From an uncultured Oscillospiraceae bacterium (GTDB lineage: Bacteria > Bacillota > Clostridia > Oscillospirales > Oscillospiraceae), in contig CANPXW010000017.1 in NCBI GenBank assembly GCA_947587025.1, positions 1 through 34,913 on the forward strand: DNA of 34,913 nucleotides. Reading direction: 5' to 3'. The position numbers and the translations under genes are program-made. Under the pieces are notes generated by a model. That model made no database searches. It was not told the DNA's origin and worked only from the letters and a program-made list of their open reading frames with translations. Shown here piece by piece: positions 7,973 through 16,424 of the stretch; the first letter of the stretch is position 1; every line of letters starts with the position of its first letter.

Positions 7973-8087
7973 GGCGTCCTCCAAAAAATTCTGGAAATTT
8001 CTTGCAATTTGTTCTGGATGGCAGTAATATGTTGCATATTATCATACCATGAGTAAACCGGTCTTGTCTATGGAAATGAGGAGACAT

Positions 8088-9386
8088 ATGCTGCATCAGA
8101 ACGATCTTGCCGTGAACGCCGCCGGTCATCTGGCTCTGGCGGGCGTGGATACCGTGGCGCTGGCGAAAAAGTATGGCACGCCCCTGTACGTGCTGGACGA
8201 GGACATGGTGCGGGAGCGGATGGACCTGTACAGGACGGCCATGGCCGAATGCTTCCCGGCGGGGAGCCGGCCCTATTATGCCAGCAAAGCACTGTGCTGC
8301 AAGGCCCTGTGCGCCTTGGCACATGAGCGGGGCATGGGGGTGGACGTGGTGTCCGCCGGGGAGCTTTATACCGCTCTCGCCGCCGGGGTGCCGGCGGGCG
8401 ACATATGCTTTCACGGCAACGCCAAGACGGAGCGGGACATCCGCTATGCCATCCGCTTCGGCGTGGGGCTCATCGCCGCCGACGGCCAGGAGGAACTGGA
8501 GCGCGTCGACGCGCTGGCGGTCGAGCTGGGCGCCCGGCCAAAAGTGCTGCTGCGGGTCACGCCGGGCATCGACCCCCACACCTTCGCGGCGGTGAACACC
8601 GGCGTGGTGGACGTGAAGTTCGGCGTGCCCATCCCCACCGGCCAGGCCCTGGCGGTGACGGAGAGGGCGCTGGGGCTTTCAAACATCGAGCTGGCTGGCT
8701 TCCACTGCCACATCGGCTCCCAGATATTCGACGCGGAGCCCTTCCTGCTGGAGGTGGACGTGCTGACGCAGTTCATGGCCCAGGTGCGGGAGCGGCTGGG
8801 CTACACCGCCGGGGTGCTGGACCTGGGCGGGGGCTTTGCCGTGCCCTATGAGGAACAGGAGAGCGCGCCCGACTGCGCCGAGATGATACGCCTGACCGGC
8901 CGGCGGCTGGCGGAGCGGTGCGCCCAGTATGGCTATCCCGTCCCCGTGGTGCTGATGGAGCCGGGCCGGGGCATCGTGGGTGCGGCCGGCATCACCCTGT
9001 ACACCGTGCAGAACGTTAAGACCGTCCCCGGCGGCAGCACCTTTGTGGCTGTGGACGGGGGCATGGGCGACAACCCCCGCTACGCCCTGTACGGCGCCCG
9101 GCACAGCGCCGTGGTGGCGGACCGGGCCGGCGAGCCGGAGACCTGCCGGGTGACCATCGCCGGCTGCTGCTGCGAGAGCGGAGACCTGATCGGGGAGAAC
9201 GTGGCCCTGGCGGAGCCCCGGACAGGGGACACCCTGGCGGTGCTGGTCACCGGGGCGTACAACTACTCCATGGCCTCCAACTACAACCGGGTGCCCCGGC
9301 CGCCTGTCGTGGCCCTGCGGGGCGGGACCGACCGGCTCATCGTCCGCCGGGAGACACTGGAGGACGTGACCATGTTCGATCTGTGA
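8088..9386 (+). CDS. lysA: diaminopimelate decarboxylase
   Basis: YGTPLYVLDEDMVRERM, PYYASKALCCKAL (PLP Lys), HCHIGSQIFD, LDLGGGFAVPYEE, EPGRGIVG, CCCESGDLIGE. Confidence 0.95.
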   Translation: MLHQNDLAVNAAGHLALAGVDTVALAKKYGTPLYVLDEDMVRERMDLYRTAMAECFPAGSRPYYASKALCCKALCALAHERGMGVDVVSAGELYTALAAGVPAGDICFHGNAKTERDIRYAIRFGVGLIAADGQEELERVDALAVELGARPKVLLRVTPGIDPHTFAAVNTGVVDVKFGVPIPTGQALAVTERALGLSNIELAGFHCHIGSQIFDAEPFLLEVDVLTQFMAQVRERLGYTAGVLDLGGGFAVPYEEQESAPDCAEMIRLTGRRLAERCAQYGYPVPVVLMEPGRGIVGAAGITLYTVQNVKTVPGGSTFVAVDGGMGDNPRYALYGARHSAVVADRAGEPETCRVTIAGCCCESGDLIGENVALAEPRTGDTLAVLVTGAYNYSMASNYNRVPRPPVVALRGGTDRLIVRRETLEDVTMFDL

Positions 9387-9396
9387 GGTGGACGCC

Positions 9397-10041
9397 GTGA
9401 AGACAGTCGCCCTGCCGGGCTATGAGAGGAATCTGAAAAACTATATCGCCGCCCTGCGGGCGATGGACCTTGCGCCGGCGGTGACCCTGGACCCGGCGGA
9501 GGCTGCGGCCTGCGACGGGCTGCTGCTGCCTGGCGGCGGGGACATCGACCCGGTCCGGTTCGGCCAGCGGGACGCCGGCTCCCGCGACATCGACCCGGCG
9601 CTGGACCAGGCCCAGCTTGCCATCCTGGACAGCTTCGTCCGGGCGGGAAAGCCGGTGCTGGGCATCTGCCGGGGCCACCAGGTCATCAACGTGTACTTCG
9701 GCGGTGACCTTGTCCAGGACCTGCCCACGGCGGAGGACCACATGGCCCATGACCACGCCGACAGCGTCCATCCCGCCGCCGTCCGGCCTGGTACGCTGCT
9801 GTACCGGCTGTACGGCCCCGCGCCGGCGGTGAACAGCGCCCATCACCAGGGGCTGGGCAGACTGGGAGCGGGCCTTCTGGCGTCGGCTGAGGCCCCGGAC
9901 GGGGTGAATGAGGCCGTGGAGCACGTCAGCCTGCCCATCCTGGGGGTGCAGTTCCACCCGGAGCGGATGGCCTTCGCCCACGCCCGGCCCGATACAGCCG
10001 ACGGCAGACGGATATTCGATTGGTTCCGGGAACAGATGTGA
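9397..10041 (+). CDS. class I glutamine amidotransferase-like (gamma-glutamyl-GABA hydrolase/PuuD family)
   Basis: LLLPGGGDIDPVRFGQRD, GKPVLGICRGHQVINVYFGG, VQFHPERM; GAGGTGG RBS before GTG at 9397 (ORF extends to 9388). Confidence 0.9.
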   Translation: MKTVALPGYERNLKNYIAALRAMDLAPAVTLDPAEAAACDGLLLPGGGDIDPVRFGQRDAGSRDIDPALDQAQLAILDSFVRAGKPVLGICRGHQVINVYFGGDLVQDLPTAEDHMAHDHADSVHPAAVRPGTLLYRLYGPAPAVNSAHHQGLGRLGAGLLASAEAPDGVNEAVEHVSLPILGVQFHPERMAFAHARPDTADGRRIFDWFREQM

Positions 10042-10048
10042 CGACGGT

Positions 10049-10086
10049 CCTGCCGCGAAACGAGGGTTTCGCGGCAGGGCTTTTTT
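10049..10086 (+). terminator. intrinsic terminator
   Basis: CCTGCCGCGAAAC-GAGG-GTTTCGCGGCAGG + GCTTTTTT. Confidence 0.92.
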
Positions 10087-10157
10087 GCCCCGCCCGTATT
10101 GCCGGCGGCGGCCGTTTGCGGTACAATACAGGCAGAATGAAAAAGGGGGCGGAACGG

Positions 10158-10556
10158 ATGGAGGAGAGCGCGGCGCGCGCCGGAGAGGACGGGCTGCTGT
10201 TTTTCGCGGCGCATCAGCGGGTATACCCGCTGTACCTGGCCCTGGAGGACGAGCTGCTCCAGCGGTATCCCCAGACCGTGGTCCGGGTACAGAAGACCCA
10301 GATCTCCTTTTCAGACCGGCACATGTTCGCCTGCGTGTCCTTTATGCGGCCCAAGAGGAAGGCGGAGCTGCCGGAGGACTATTTCGTGCTCACCCTGGGC
10401 ATGCCTTATCCGCTGGACGCGGAGCGGGTGGCCGCGAAGACGGAGCCCTATCCCGGCCGGTGGACCACCCACATCGTCCTCAGCGGACCGGAGCAGCTGG
10501 ACGGGGAGCTGTTCGGCTGGGTGGACCAGGCGCACGAGTTCGCGCTGTGGAAGTGA
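10158..10556 (+). CDS. DUF5655-like small protein
   Basis: MEESAARAGEDGLLFFAAHQRVYPLYLALEDELLQRYPQTVVRVQKTQISFSDRHMFACVSFMRPKRK; purine-rich RBS. Confidence 0.7.
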   Translation: MEESAARAGEDGLLFFAAHQRVYPLYLALEDELLQRYPQTVVRVQKTQISFSDRHMFACVSFMRPKRKAELPEDYFVLTLGMPYPLDAERVAAKTEPYPGRWTTHIVLSGPEQLDGELFGWVDQAHEFALWK

Positions 10557-10637
10557 AGCGGCAAAGCACGGCGTTTTCACGCGCGGCCGCTCGAGGCCCC
10601 GGAGCGCCGGACGCACGGACGAGGAGGACAGAGCCAT

Positions 10638-11285
10638 ATGCAGGACATGATGAGCCGGTATAAGCAGACGCTCAACGCCGGCGTTTTATACGACAGCTCC
10701 GACGAGCAGATGCTGGCTTACCAGCACGAGCTGGTGGAGCGGCTGGAGCGGTTCAACCGCACGCCGGAGACGCCGGAGGGGCTGAAGGAGCGGGAGGCCA
10801 TCCTGCGCCAGGCCCTGGGCACCTACGGGGAGGGGCTGTATATCGTGCCGCCGATCTATGCCAACTGGGGACTGAAAAACGTCCACGTGGGCAGGAACGT
10901 CGTTTTCAACTTCAACGTATGCCTGGTGGACGACGCGGATATATTCATCGGTGACGACTGCCAGATCGGGCCGGGGTGCCACATCGTCACCGCCCAGCAT
11001 CCGGTCTGCCCCGCGCTCAGACGGCACAAGCTGCAGTACAATAAGCCGGTCCGCCTGGGCAATAACGTGTGGCTGGGCGCCGGCGCCATCATCCTGCCGG
11101 GCGTCACCGTGGGCGATGACGCCATCGTGGCCGCCGGGAGCGTGGTGACCCGTGACGTGGAGCCGGGCGTCATCGTCGCCGGCTCTCCGGCGCGCGTCCT
11201 GCGCCGCATCACCGAGCGGGACGACCGGTTTTACGACGGGGACAGGGCCATACCGGAGCAGCTGCTGGAAAAATACGGCCGATGA
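10638..11285 (+). CDS. sugar O-acetyltransferase (maltose/galactoside acetyltransferase family)
   Basis: Left-handed beta-helix hexapeptide repeats: VFNFNVCLVDDADIFIGDDCQIGPGCHIVTAQHP...NNVWLGAGAIILPGVTVGDDAIVAAGSVV. Confidence 0.93.
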   Translation: MQDMMSRYKQTLNAGVLYDSSDEQMLAYQHELVERLERFNRTPETPEGLKEREAILRQALGTYGEGLYIVPPIYANWGLKNVHVGRNVVFNFNVCLVDDADIFIGDDCQIGPGCHIVTAQHPVCPALRRHKLQYNKPVRLGNNVWLGAGAIILPGVTVGDDAIVAAGSVVTRDVEPGVIVAGSPARVLRRITERDDRFYDGDRAIPEQLLEKYGR

Positions 11286-11329
11286 GGGCCGTGTCGTTTT
11301 TGAAGCGGACGGAGAGGAGAACAGACGCC

Positions 11330-12001
11330 GTGAAACGCACGAAGCTCCGGGACCGGCAGCTGCCGGACTATACCAGAGGCGAAGAGGATTTCAATATGAT
11401 CTCCCATATCGTGGGAGGGGCCGTGGGCGCGGCGGCGCTGGTGCTGTGCGTGGTGCGCGCGGCGCTGCATAAAAACGGTTGGGGCGTGGTCGGCGCCGTC
11501 GTGTTCGGGCTGTCCATGATCCTGCTGTACACCATGTCCAGCGTCTACCACGGCCTGCGCCAGGGCATGGGCAAGCGGGTGCTGCAGGTGATAGACCACT
11601 GCACCATCTATTTTCTCATCGCCGGCACCTATACGCCGCTGCTGCTGAGCGCCATGCGGCCCATCGACCCCGCCGCCAGCTGGGTGCTGTTCGCCGTGGT
11701 CTGGTCGCTGACCATCCTGGCCACGGTGCTGACGGCCATCGACCTGCGGCGGTACCGGGCCTTTTCCATGGTCTGCTACATCGGCATCGGCTGGGCCATC
11801 ATCTTCAAGGCCCCGCTGCTGGTCCAGGCCATCGGCTGGGCCGGGTTCTGGATGATACTGGCCGGCGGCGTGTCCTATACTGTGGGGGCGGTGCTCTACG
11901 GGATGGGGAAAAAGCACCGCTATATGCACAGCGTGTTCCACCTGTTCGTGGTGGCGGGCAGCGTGCTGCATCTGCTGGCCATTCTGCTGTACGCGCTGTG
12001 A
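11330..12001 (+). CDS. hemolysin III / PAQR family membrane protein
   Basis: NMISHIVGGAVGAAALVLC...LYTMSSVYHGL...VIDHCTIYFLIAGTYTPLLL...HSVFHLFVVAGSVLHLLA; GTG with RBS at 11330, alternative ATG at 11282. Confidence 0.93.
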   Translation: MKRTKLRDRQLPDYTRGEEDFNMISHIVGGAVGAAALVLCVVRAALHKNGWGVVGAVVFGLSMILLYTMSSVYHGLRQGMGKRVLQVIDHCTIYFLIAGTYTPLLLSAMRPIDPAASWVLFAVVWSLTILATVLTAIDLRRYRAFSMVCYIGIGWAIIFKAPLLVQAIGWAGFWMILAGGVSYTVGAVLYGMGKKHRYMHSVFHLFVVAGSVLHLLAILLYAL

Positions 12002-12007
12002 AATGAG

Positions 12008-12035
12008 AAAACGCCCTGCTCCGGCAGGGCGTTTT
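12008..12035 (+). terminator. intrinsic terminator
   Basis: AAAACGCCCTGC-TCCG-GCAGGGCGTTTT. Confidence 0.85.
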
Positions 12036-12055
12036 ATGATCCGGTCTTCAAGGAT

Positions 12056-12090
12056 AAAGCACGGCGCCAGGGTACCTGGCGCCGTGCTTT
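12056..12090. terminator. 16-bp perfect inverted repeat, likely bidirectional terminator
   Basis: AAAGCACGGCGCCAGG-GTA-CCTGGCGCCGTGCTTT. Confidence 0.75.
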
Positions 12091-12125
12091 TCATTGGCGG
12101 GGCTGCCGTCAATGGTCGGCGGGCC

Positions 12126-13121
12126 TTACCGCCGGCGGGTGGTCTCCCGCTCGATGAGGGAGGCCTTCAGCTGCACGTCGCAGCTGCCGATGGTGGGGTC
12201 CTCGATCAGCTTGCAGATGGTGTCCACCGCCCAGGCGGCGATGCGCTCCACGGGCTGGCGGATGGTGGTGATCTGGGGGGAGAATATCTCGGACAGATAC
12301 GTGCCGTCGCAGCTGATGACCTGGAAGTCGTCGGGGATGCGCTTGCCCAGGGAGCGGGCCTCCTCGATGGCGGCGATGCAGGAGATGTCGTTGCCGAAAT
12401 AGCCGTCGATGTCGGGGAAGGCCAGCAGCTGCTTGCGTATCAGCTGGCGGTTGAAGGCGATGTCCGAGATGCGCAGCACGTCCCGGAAGTGGGTGTGGCA
12501 CTGGACCCCGTGGGCCTGCAGCGTCTGCTCGAACACGGCGTGCCGCTCATTCCAGGGCGAGCCCTGGGAGCCGGTGCCCACCGTCTGCAGCACGTTTTTG
12601 CAGCCGCACTCCACGAGCAGCCGGGCGGCCATCTCGCCGGAGACGGGATGGTCGGAGGAGACGGTGGAGATGCCCGTATGGGCATAGCGGTCGATAGAGA
12701 CGATGGGCTGGTGCAGGGACTCCATCTCCTCGTCGGTGACGGTGCGGTCGCACAGGATGAGCCCGTCGATGGGCCCGTGCTGGAACACCTCCAGGTTGTC
12801 GATGCCCAGGCGGGCGCTGTTGAGGGTGTTGCACAAAAGCATGCGGTATCCCCGCTTGGACAGCTCGTTCTCCACACACAGGGCGATGCTGGAGAAGTGG
12901 GGATAGCAGATGTCAGGGACCAGCAGACCGATGGTGTTGAACTGGGTGCCCAGCCTGCTGAGAGCGGCCTCGTCCGTGCGGTAATTGAGGGTCTTTACCG
13001 CATGGTACACCTTCTCCCTGGTCTCTAGGGAGAGGTAGCCCTTGTTGTTCAGAACGCGGGAAACGGTACTCTTTGAAACGCCGGCCAGTTGCGCTACGTC
13101 AGCCAGTGAAGCCATAGACAT
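12126..13121 (-). CDS. LacI family transcriptional regulator
   Basis: MSMASLADVAQLAGVSKSTVSRVLNNKGYLSLETREKVYHAVKTLNYR plus periplasmic-binding-like effector domain. Confidence 0.95.
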   Translation of the reverse strand: MSMASLADVAQLAGVSKSTVSRVLNNKGYLSLETREKVYHAVKTLNYRTDEAALSRLGTQFNTIGLLVPDICYPHFSSIALCVENELSKRGYRMLLCNTLNSARLGIDNLEVFQHGPIDGLILCDRTVTDEEMESLHQPIVSIDRYAHTGISTVSSDHPVSGEMAARLLVECGCKNVLQTVGTGSQGSPWNERHAVFEQTLQAHGVQCHTHFRDVLRISDIAFNRQLIRKQLLAFPDIDGYFGNDISCIAAIEEARSLGKRIPDDFQVISCDGTYLSEIFSPQITTIRQPVERIAAWAVDTICKLIEDPTIGSCDVQLKASLIERETTRRR

Positions 13122-13372
13122 TTTTCCTTTTCTTAAAATCTCAGTTGCTGAAATTATAATCGTTTTTGGACGCAAATGCAACAGTATTTCACAAAAGCCG
13201 GAAACGTGTGCAAAAAATGTTTCACAAAAAGCACAAAATCCCGGTAACGATGGCGCTAATCGTACATATTGAAAGACAATTACGCCGTGACATGCTGGAT
13301 AAAATATACTAAGAATGTACGAATTTACCAAAATTTGGCGGTTTATTTTGGTTTCATAAATAGAAAAATTAT

Positions 13373-13401
13373 TTGACACATCGTTTCACCACCGCTATAA
13401 T
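13373..13401 (+). promoter_or_regulatory. consensus sigma-A promoter for GRE operon
   Basis: TTGACA (13373-13378), 17 nt, TATAAT (13396-13401), ~67 nt before ATG. Confidence 0.85.
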
Positions 13402-13467
13402 TGAACCATAAAATCAGCCGTCGGCGCCGCCCGGCAGCGGCCGCCCGTACAGAACAGGAGGACCCTC

Positions 13468-15543
13468 ATGGACAACAGTGTCTGCGCGAAGATACGCGCT
13501 ATAGCGAGAGATTCCGCTACGAAGATCTATATGATGAAGACGACCCTGCCCCAGCAGGGCGTGATCGCCGGCATGGATACGCTGGTGATGTATGACCAGA
13601 AGCAAACGGAGGCCCACTGGGGCTACGAGCCGTTCTACGGCTCGGACAACATCCACTTCTCTATGGACATCGCCTATCTGGACCTGGGCATCGACGAGAT
13701 GCTGCGCCGGCTGGACGACGCGGCCCGGTCCGCAGCGACGGAGGAAAAGCGCTGCTACGCCGCCGGGGTCGCCAAGACCTACCGGGCCATGGCCGACCTG
13801 ATCGAGCGCCACGCCCAGGCGGCGGAGCTGGCGGGCCTGGAGCGGACCGCTGCCAACTGCTGGAAGGTGGCCCACCAGGCGCCGGAGAGCTTTGAGGAGG
13901 CGGTGCAGCTGTTCTGGTTCGTGTGGACCATCCGCTCCGACTTCTCCCACATCCACTTCCGCAACCCCGGCTACTACATGGGCACCCTGGGCCGGTGGGA
14001 CCAGCACTTCTACCCCTTCCTGGAGCGGGACCTGCAGGCCGGGCGCACCACCCGTGAGCAGGCGCTGGAGCTGGTGAAGGAGGTGTTCACCAAGATGAAC
14101 ACCCTGGGCGTGGGGGATACGCTCAAGAACATGATGCTGGGCGGCCAGGACGAACACGGCCACGACGAGAGCAACCTGCTGTCCTGGCTGTGCATCGAGG
14201 CCATCATGGACCTGAAGGTGGCCGAGCCCCACCTGAACGTGCGGGTGTTCCCCGGCATGGACCAGGCCTTTTACGCCAAGACGCTGGAGCTGGTGCGCAT
14301 GGGCCAGGGCCAGGGGGAGATATTCAACGACGAGGTCATCATCCCCCAGCTGCTGGGCCACGGCATCCCGCCGGAGGTGGCATACGACTACTGCTGCGAC
14401 GGCTGCGAGGAGATCATCATCGACCGGCTGGGGGCCATCCTGTTCAAGGAGCTGGAGTCCCAGAAGGTGCTGGAGCTGGCCTACTTCAACGGTCAGGAGA
14501 ACCCCTTCCAAGCCAACCACGACGTGCGCCGCTGGTCCATGGCCATCGACAGCCGCGAGATCTCCACGGCTCTGAAGCTGGGCTTCGAGAGCGGCGATAT
14601 GCGCAAGGCCAAGACCTTTGAAGAGGTCTATGAGATGTACCTGCGCCAGTACCGCTACCAGGTGGAGCGGGTGGTGGACTTCATGCACGAGAACATCCGC
14701 TTCTTCACCCAGGAGTGCGTCTCCTCCATGGTCCTGGCCGGCGGCTATCTGCAGGCCATCGAGCAGGGGGACGACCCCTATAAGGACATCATCAAATACA
14801 TGTTCTTCCAGATACAGTCGGGCACCATCAGCACCGTGGCGGACGCCCTGGAGGGCATCCGCAAGGTGGTATTCCAGGACAAGTTTGTCACCATGGACCA
14901 GCTGCTGGATGCCATCGCCCGGGATTTCCAGGGGGAGGGAGACGAGGTGCTGCGCCAGCGGCTGCTGTCCGCCCCCAAGTACGGCAACGACATCGACGAG
15001 GTGGACCTGCTGGCCGCAGACATCTCCAGCCGGTTCTGCTCCTGGGTGTGCGAGGCAAACGACAAGATACCCCAGTACCTGTGGCCGGCCATGTACTCCA
15101 TCTTCTTCCTGGACCACTCGGCCCTGACCAGCGCCACCTCCGACGGCCGCCACGCGGGCGACCCGGTGGCGGTGCACAACTCCCCCACTCCCGGCAAGGC
15201 CACGGAGGGACCCAGCGCGGTGCTCCAGTCGGTGGCCAAGACGGACCTGAACCAGGGCTTCGCCGGCTCGCCGGTGTTCCTGACCATCTCCCGCAACCTC
15301 ATCCCCGAGGACGGAGAGGGGCTGCGCATCGTGGACAGCATCATCCGCAGCAGCATAGCCATGAAGCTGCCCATCCTGAGCCTGGCCATCAACGACGTGG
15401 CCGCCATGAAGGACGCCCAGATACACCCGGAGCAGCATGAGGACCTGATCGTGCGGGTCTGGGGCTTCAACGCCCGGTTCATCGACCTGACGCCGGAGAT
15501 GCAGGCCCACATCATCGGCCGGACCGTGGGCGCGCCATGCTGA
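13468..15543 (+). CDS. glycyl radical enzyme of unassigned function (PFL/dehydratase-like)
   Basis: C-terminal LIVRVWGFNARFIDLTPEMQAHIIGRTV (glycyl domain, Gly666) and YDYCCDGCEEI (candidate thiyl Cys313 in Cys-X-Glu); next to a GRE activase; 691 aa; ACAGGAGGA RBS. Confidence 0.9.
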   Translation: MDNSVCAKIRAIARDSATKIYMMKTTLPQQGVIAGMDTLVMYDQKQTEAHWGYEPFYGSDNIHFSMDIAYLDLGIDEMLRRLDDAARSAATEEKRCYAAGVAKTYRAMADLIERHAQAAELAGLERTAANCWKVAHQAPESFEEAVQLFWFVWTIRSDFSHIHFRNPGYYMGTLGRWDQHFYPFLERDLQAGRTTREQALELVKEVFTKMNTLGVGDTLKNMMLGGQDEHGHDESNLLSWLCIEAIMDLKVAEPHLNVRVFPGMDQAFYAKTLELVRMGQGQGEIFNDEVIIPQLLGHGIPPEVAYDYCCDGCEEIIIDRLGAILFKELESQKVLELAYFNGQENPFQANHDVRRWSMAIDSREISTALKLGFESGDMRKAKTFEEVYEMYLRQYRYQVERVVDFMHENIRFFTQECVSSMVLAGGYLQAIEQGDDPYKDIIKYMFFQIQSGTISTVADALEGIRKVVFQDKFVTMDQLLDAIARDFQGEGDEVLRQRLLSAPKYGNDIDEVDLLAADISSRFCSWVCEANDKIPQYLWPAMYSIFFLDHSALTSATSDGRHAGDPVAVHNSPTPGKATEGPSAVLQSVAKTDLNQGFAGSPVFLTISRNLIPEDGEGLRIVDSIIRSSIAMKLPILSLAINDVAAMKDAQIHPEQHEDLIVRVWGFNARFIDLTPEMQAHIIGRTVGAPC

Positions 15544-16412
15544 TAACGAACATACAGCGGTTCTCCGTGCGGGACGGACCCGGCGTGCGCTCGACGGTGT
15601 TCACCAAGGGCTGCTCCCTGCGCTGCCGGTGGTGCCACAACCCGGAGACCTGGGCCGGCACGCTCCAGGTGCAGCACAAGGCCGCCCGGTGCGTACACTG
15701 CGGCCGGTGCGCCGGGGTGTGCGACCGGTTCCTGCCCCAGGGCGGCATCCGGACGGACGGCCGGGCGTGCACCGCCTGCGGCCGGTGCGTCGGGGCCTGT
15801 CCCACCGGGGCGCTGAGCCTCTCCGGCCGGGAGGTGAGCGCCGCCCAGGCCGCCGAGGAGGCGCTGCGGGACCAGGTGTTCTTCGCCAGCTCCGGCGGCG
15901 GAGTCACATTCTCCGGCGGGGAGCCGCTGCTGCAGCCGGACCTGCCCGAGGCGCTGCGCCTGGTGCGCCAGGCCGGGGTGCACACGGCGGTGGACACCGC
16001 CCTGAACGTGCCCTGGCAGGCGGTGGAGGCGGCGCTGCCCTACACCAGCCTGTTTCTGGCCGACGTCAAGGCCATGGACACGCAGGTGCACCGGCGCTGG
16101 ACGGGCTGCGGCAACGAGCAGATACTGGAGAATTTCCGCAGGCTTCTGAAAACGGACGTGCCCATCTGGGTGCGGGTGCCCTTCATCCCCTGGGCCAACG
16201 GGGACGAGATGCCGAAGATCGCGGACTTTCTGCGCGCCGAGGCGGCGGACCGCATCCGGCTGGAGGTCATCCCCTTCCACAACTACGCGGCGGCCAAGTA
16301 CCGCAGCCTGGGGATGGAATGCGAGTACGGGGACGAGCAGCCCCCCTCTCAGGAACAGTACCAGCGCTGTCAGGCACTGTTTGACGGGCTGGACATGATA
16401 ACCTATCACTGA
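15537..16412 (+). CDS. glycyl-radical enzyme activating protein (radical SAM)
   Basis: CSLRCRWCHNPE (CxxxCxxC), ferredoxin-like CVHCGRCAGVC and CTACGRCVGACPTGA, FSGGEPLLQ; overlaps GRE stop by 7 nt. Confidence 0.95.
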   Translation: MLITNIQRFSVRDGPGVRSTVFTKGCSLRCRWCHNPETWAGTLQVQHKAARCVHCGRCAGVCDRFLPQGGIRTDGRACTACGRCVGACPTGALSLSGREVSAAQAAEEALRDQVFFASSGGGVTFSGGEPLLQPDLPEALRLVRQAGVHTAVDTALNVPWQAVEAALPYTSLFLADVKAMDTQVHRRWTGCGNEQILENFRRLLKTDVPIWVRVPFIPWANGDEMPKIADFLRAEAADRIRLEVIPFHNYAAAKYRSLGMECEYGDEQPPSQEQYQRCQALFDGLDMITYH

Positions 16413-16424
16413 AAGGAGAAGCGT

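Noticed and set aside
6249-8579. 776-aa minus-strand ORF
   Set aside because: Lies antisense to the LysR and lysA genes and overlaps the FNT gene in another frame; no family motifs.
10583-10595. GCGGCCGCTCGAG (adjacent NotI-XhoI sites) and a nearby CATATG, resembling a cloning polylinker
   Set aside because: Flanks run directly into host-like genes with normal spacing and RBS; no other vector sequence is visible. Likely coincidence in GC-rich DNA.
13414-15510. 698-aa minus-strand ORF opposite the GRE
   Set aside because: Exact antisense of the GRE with His/Val/Leu-rich composition from reversed codons; no recognisable domain.
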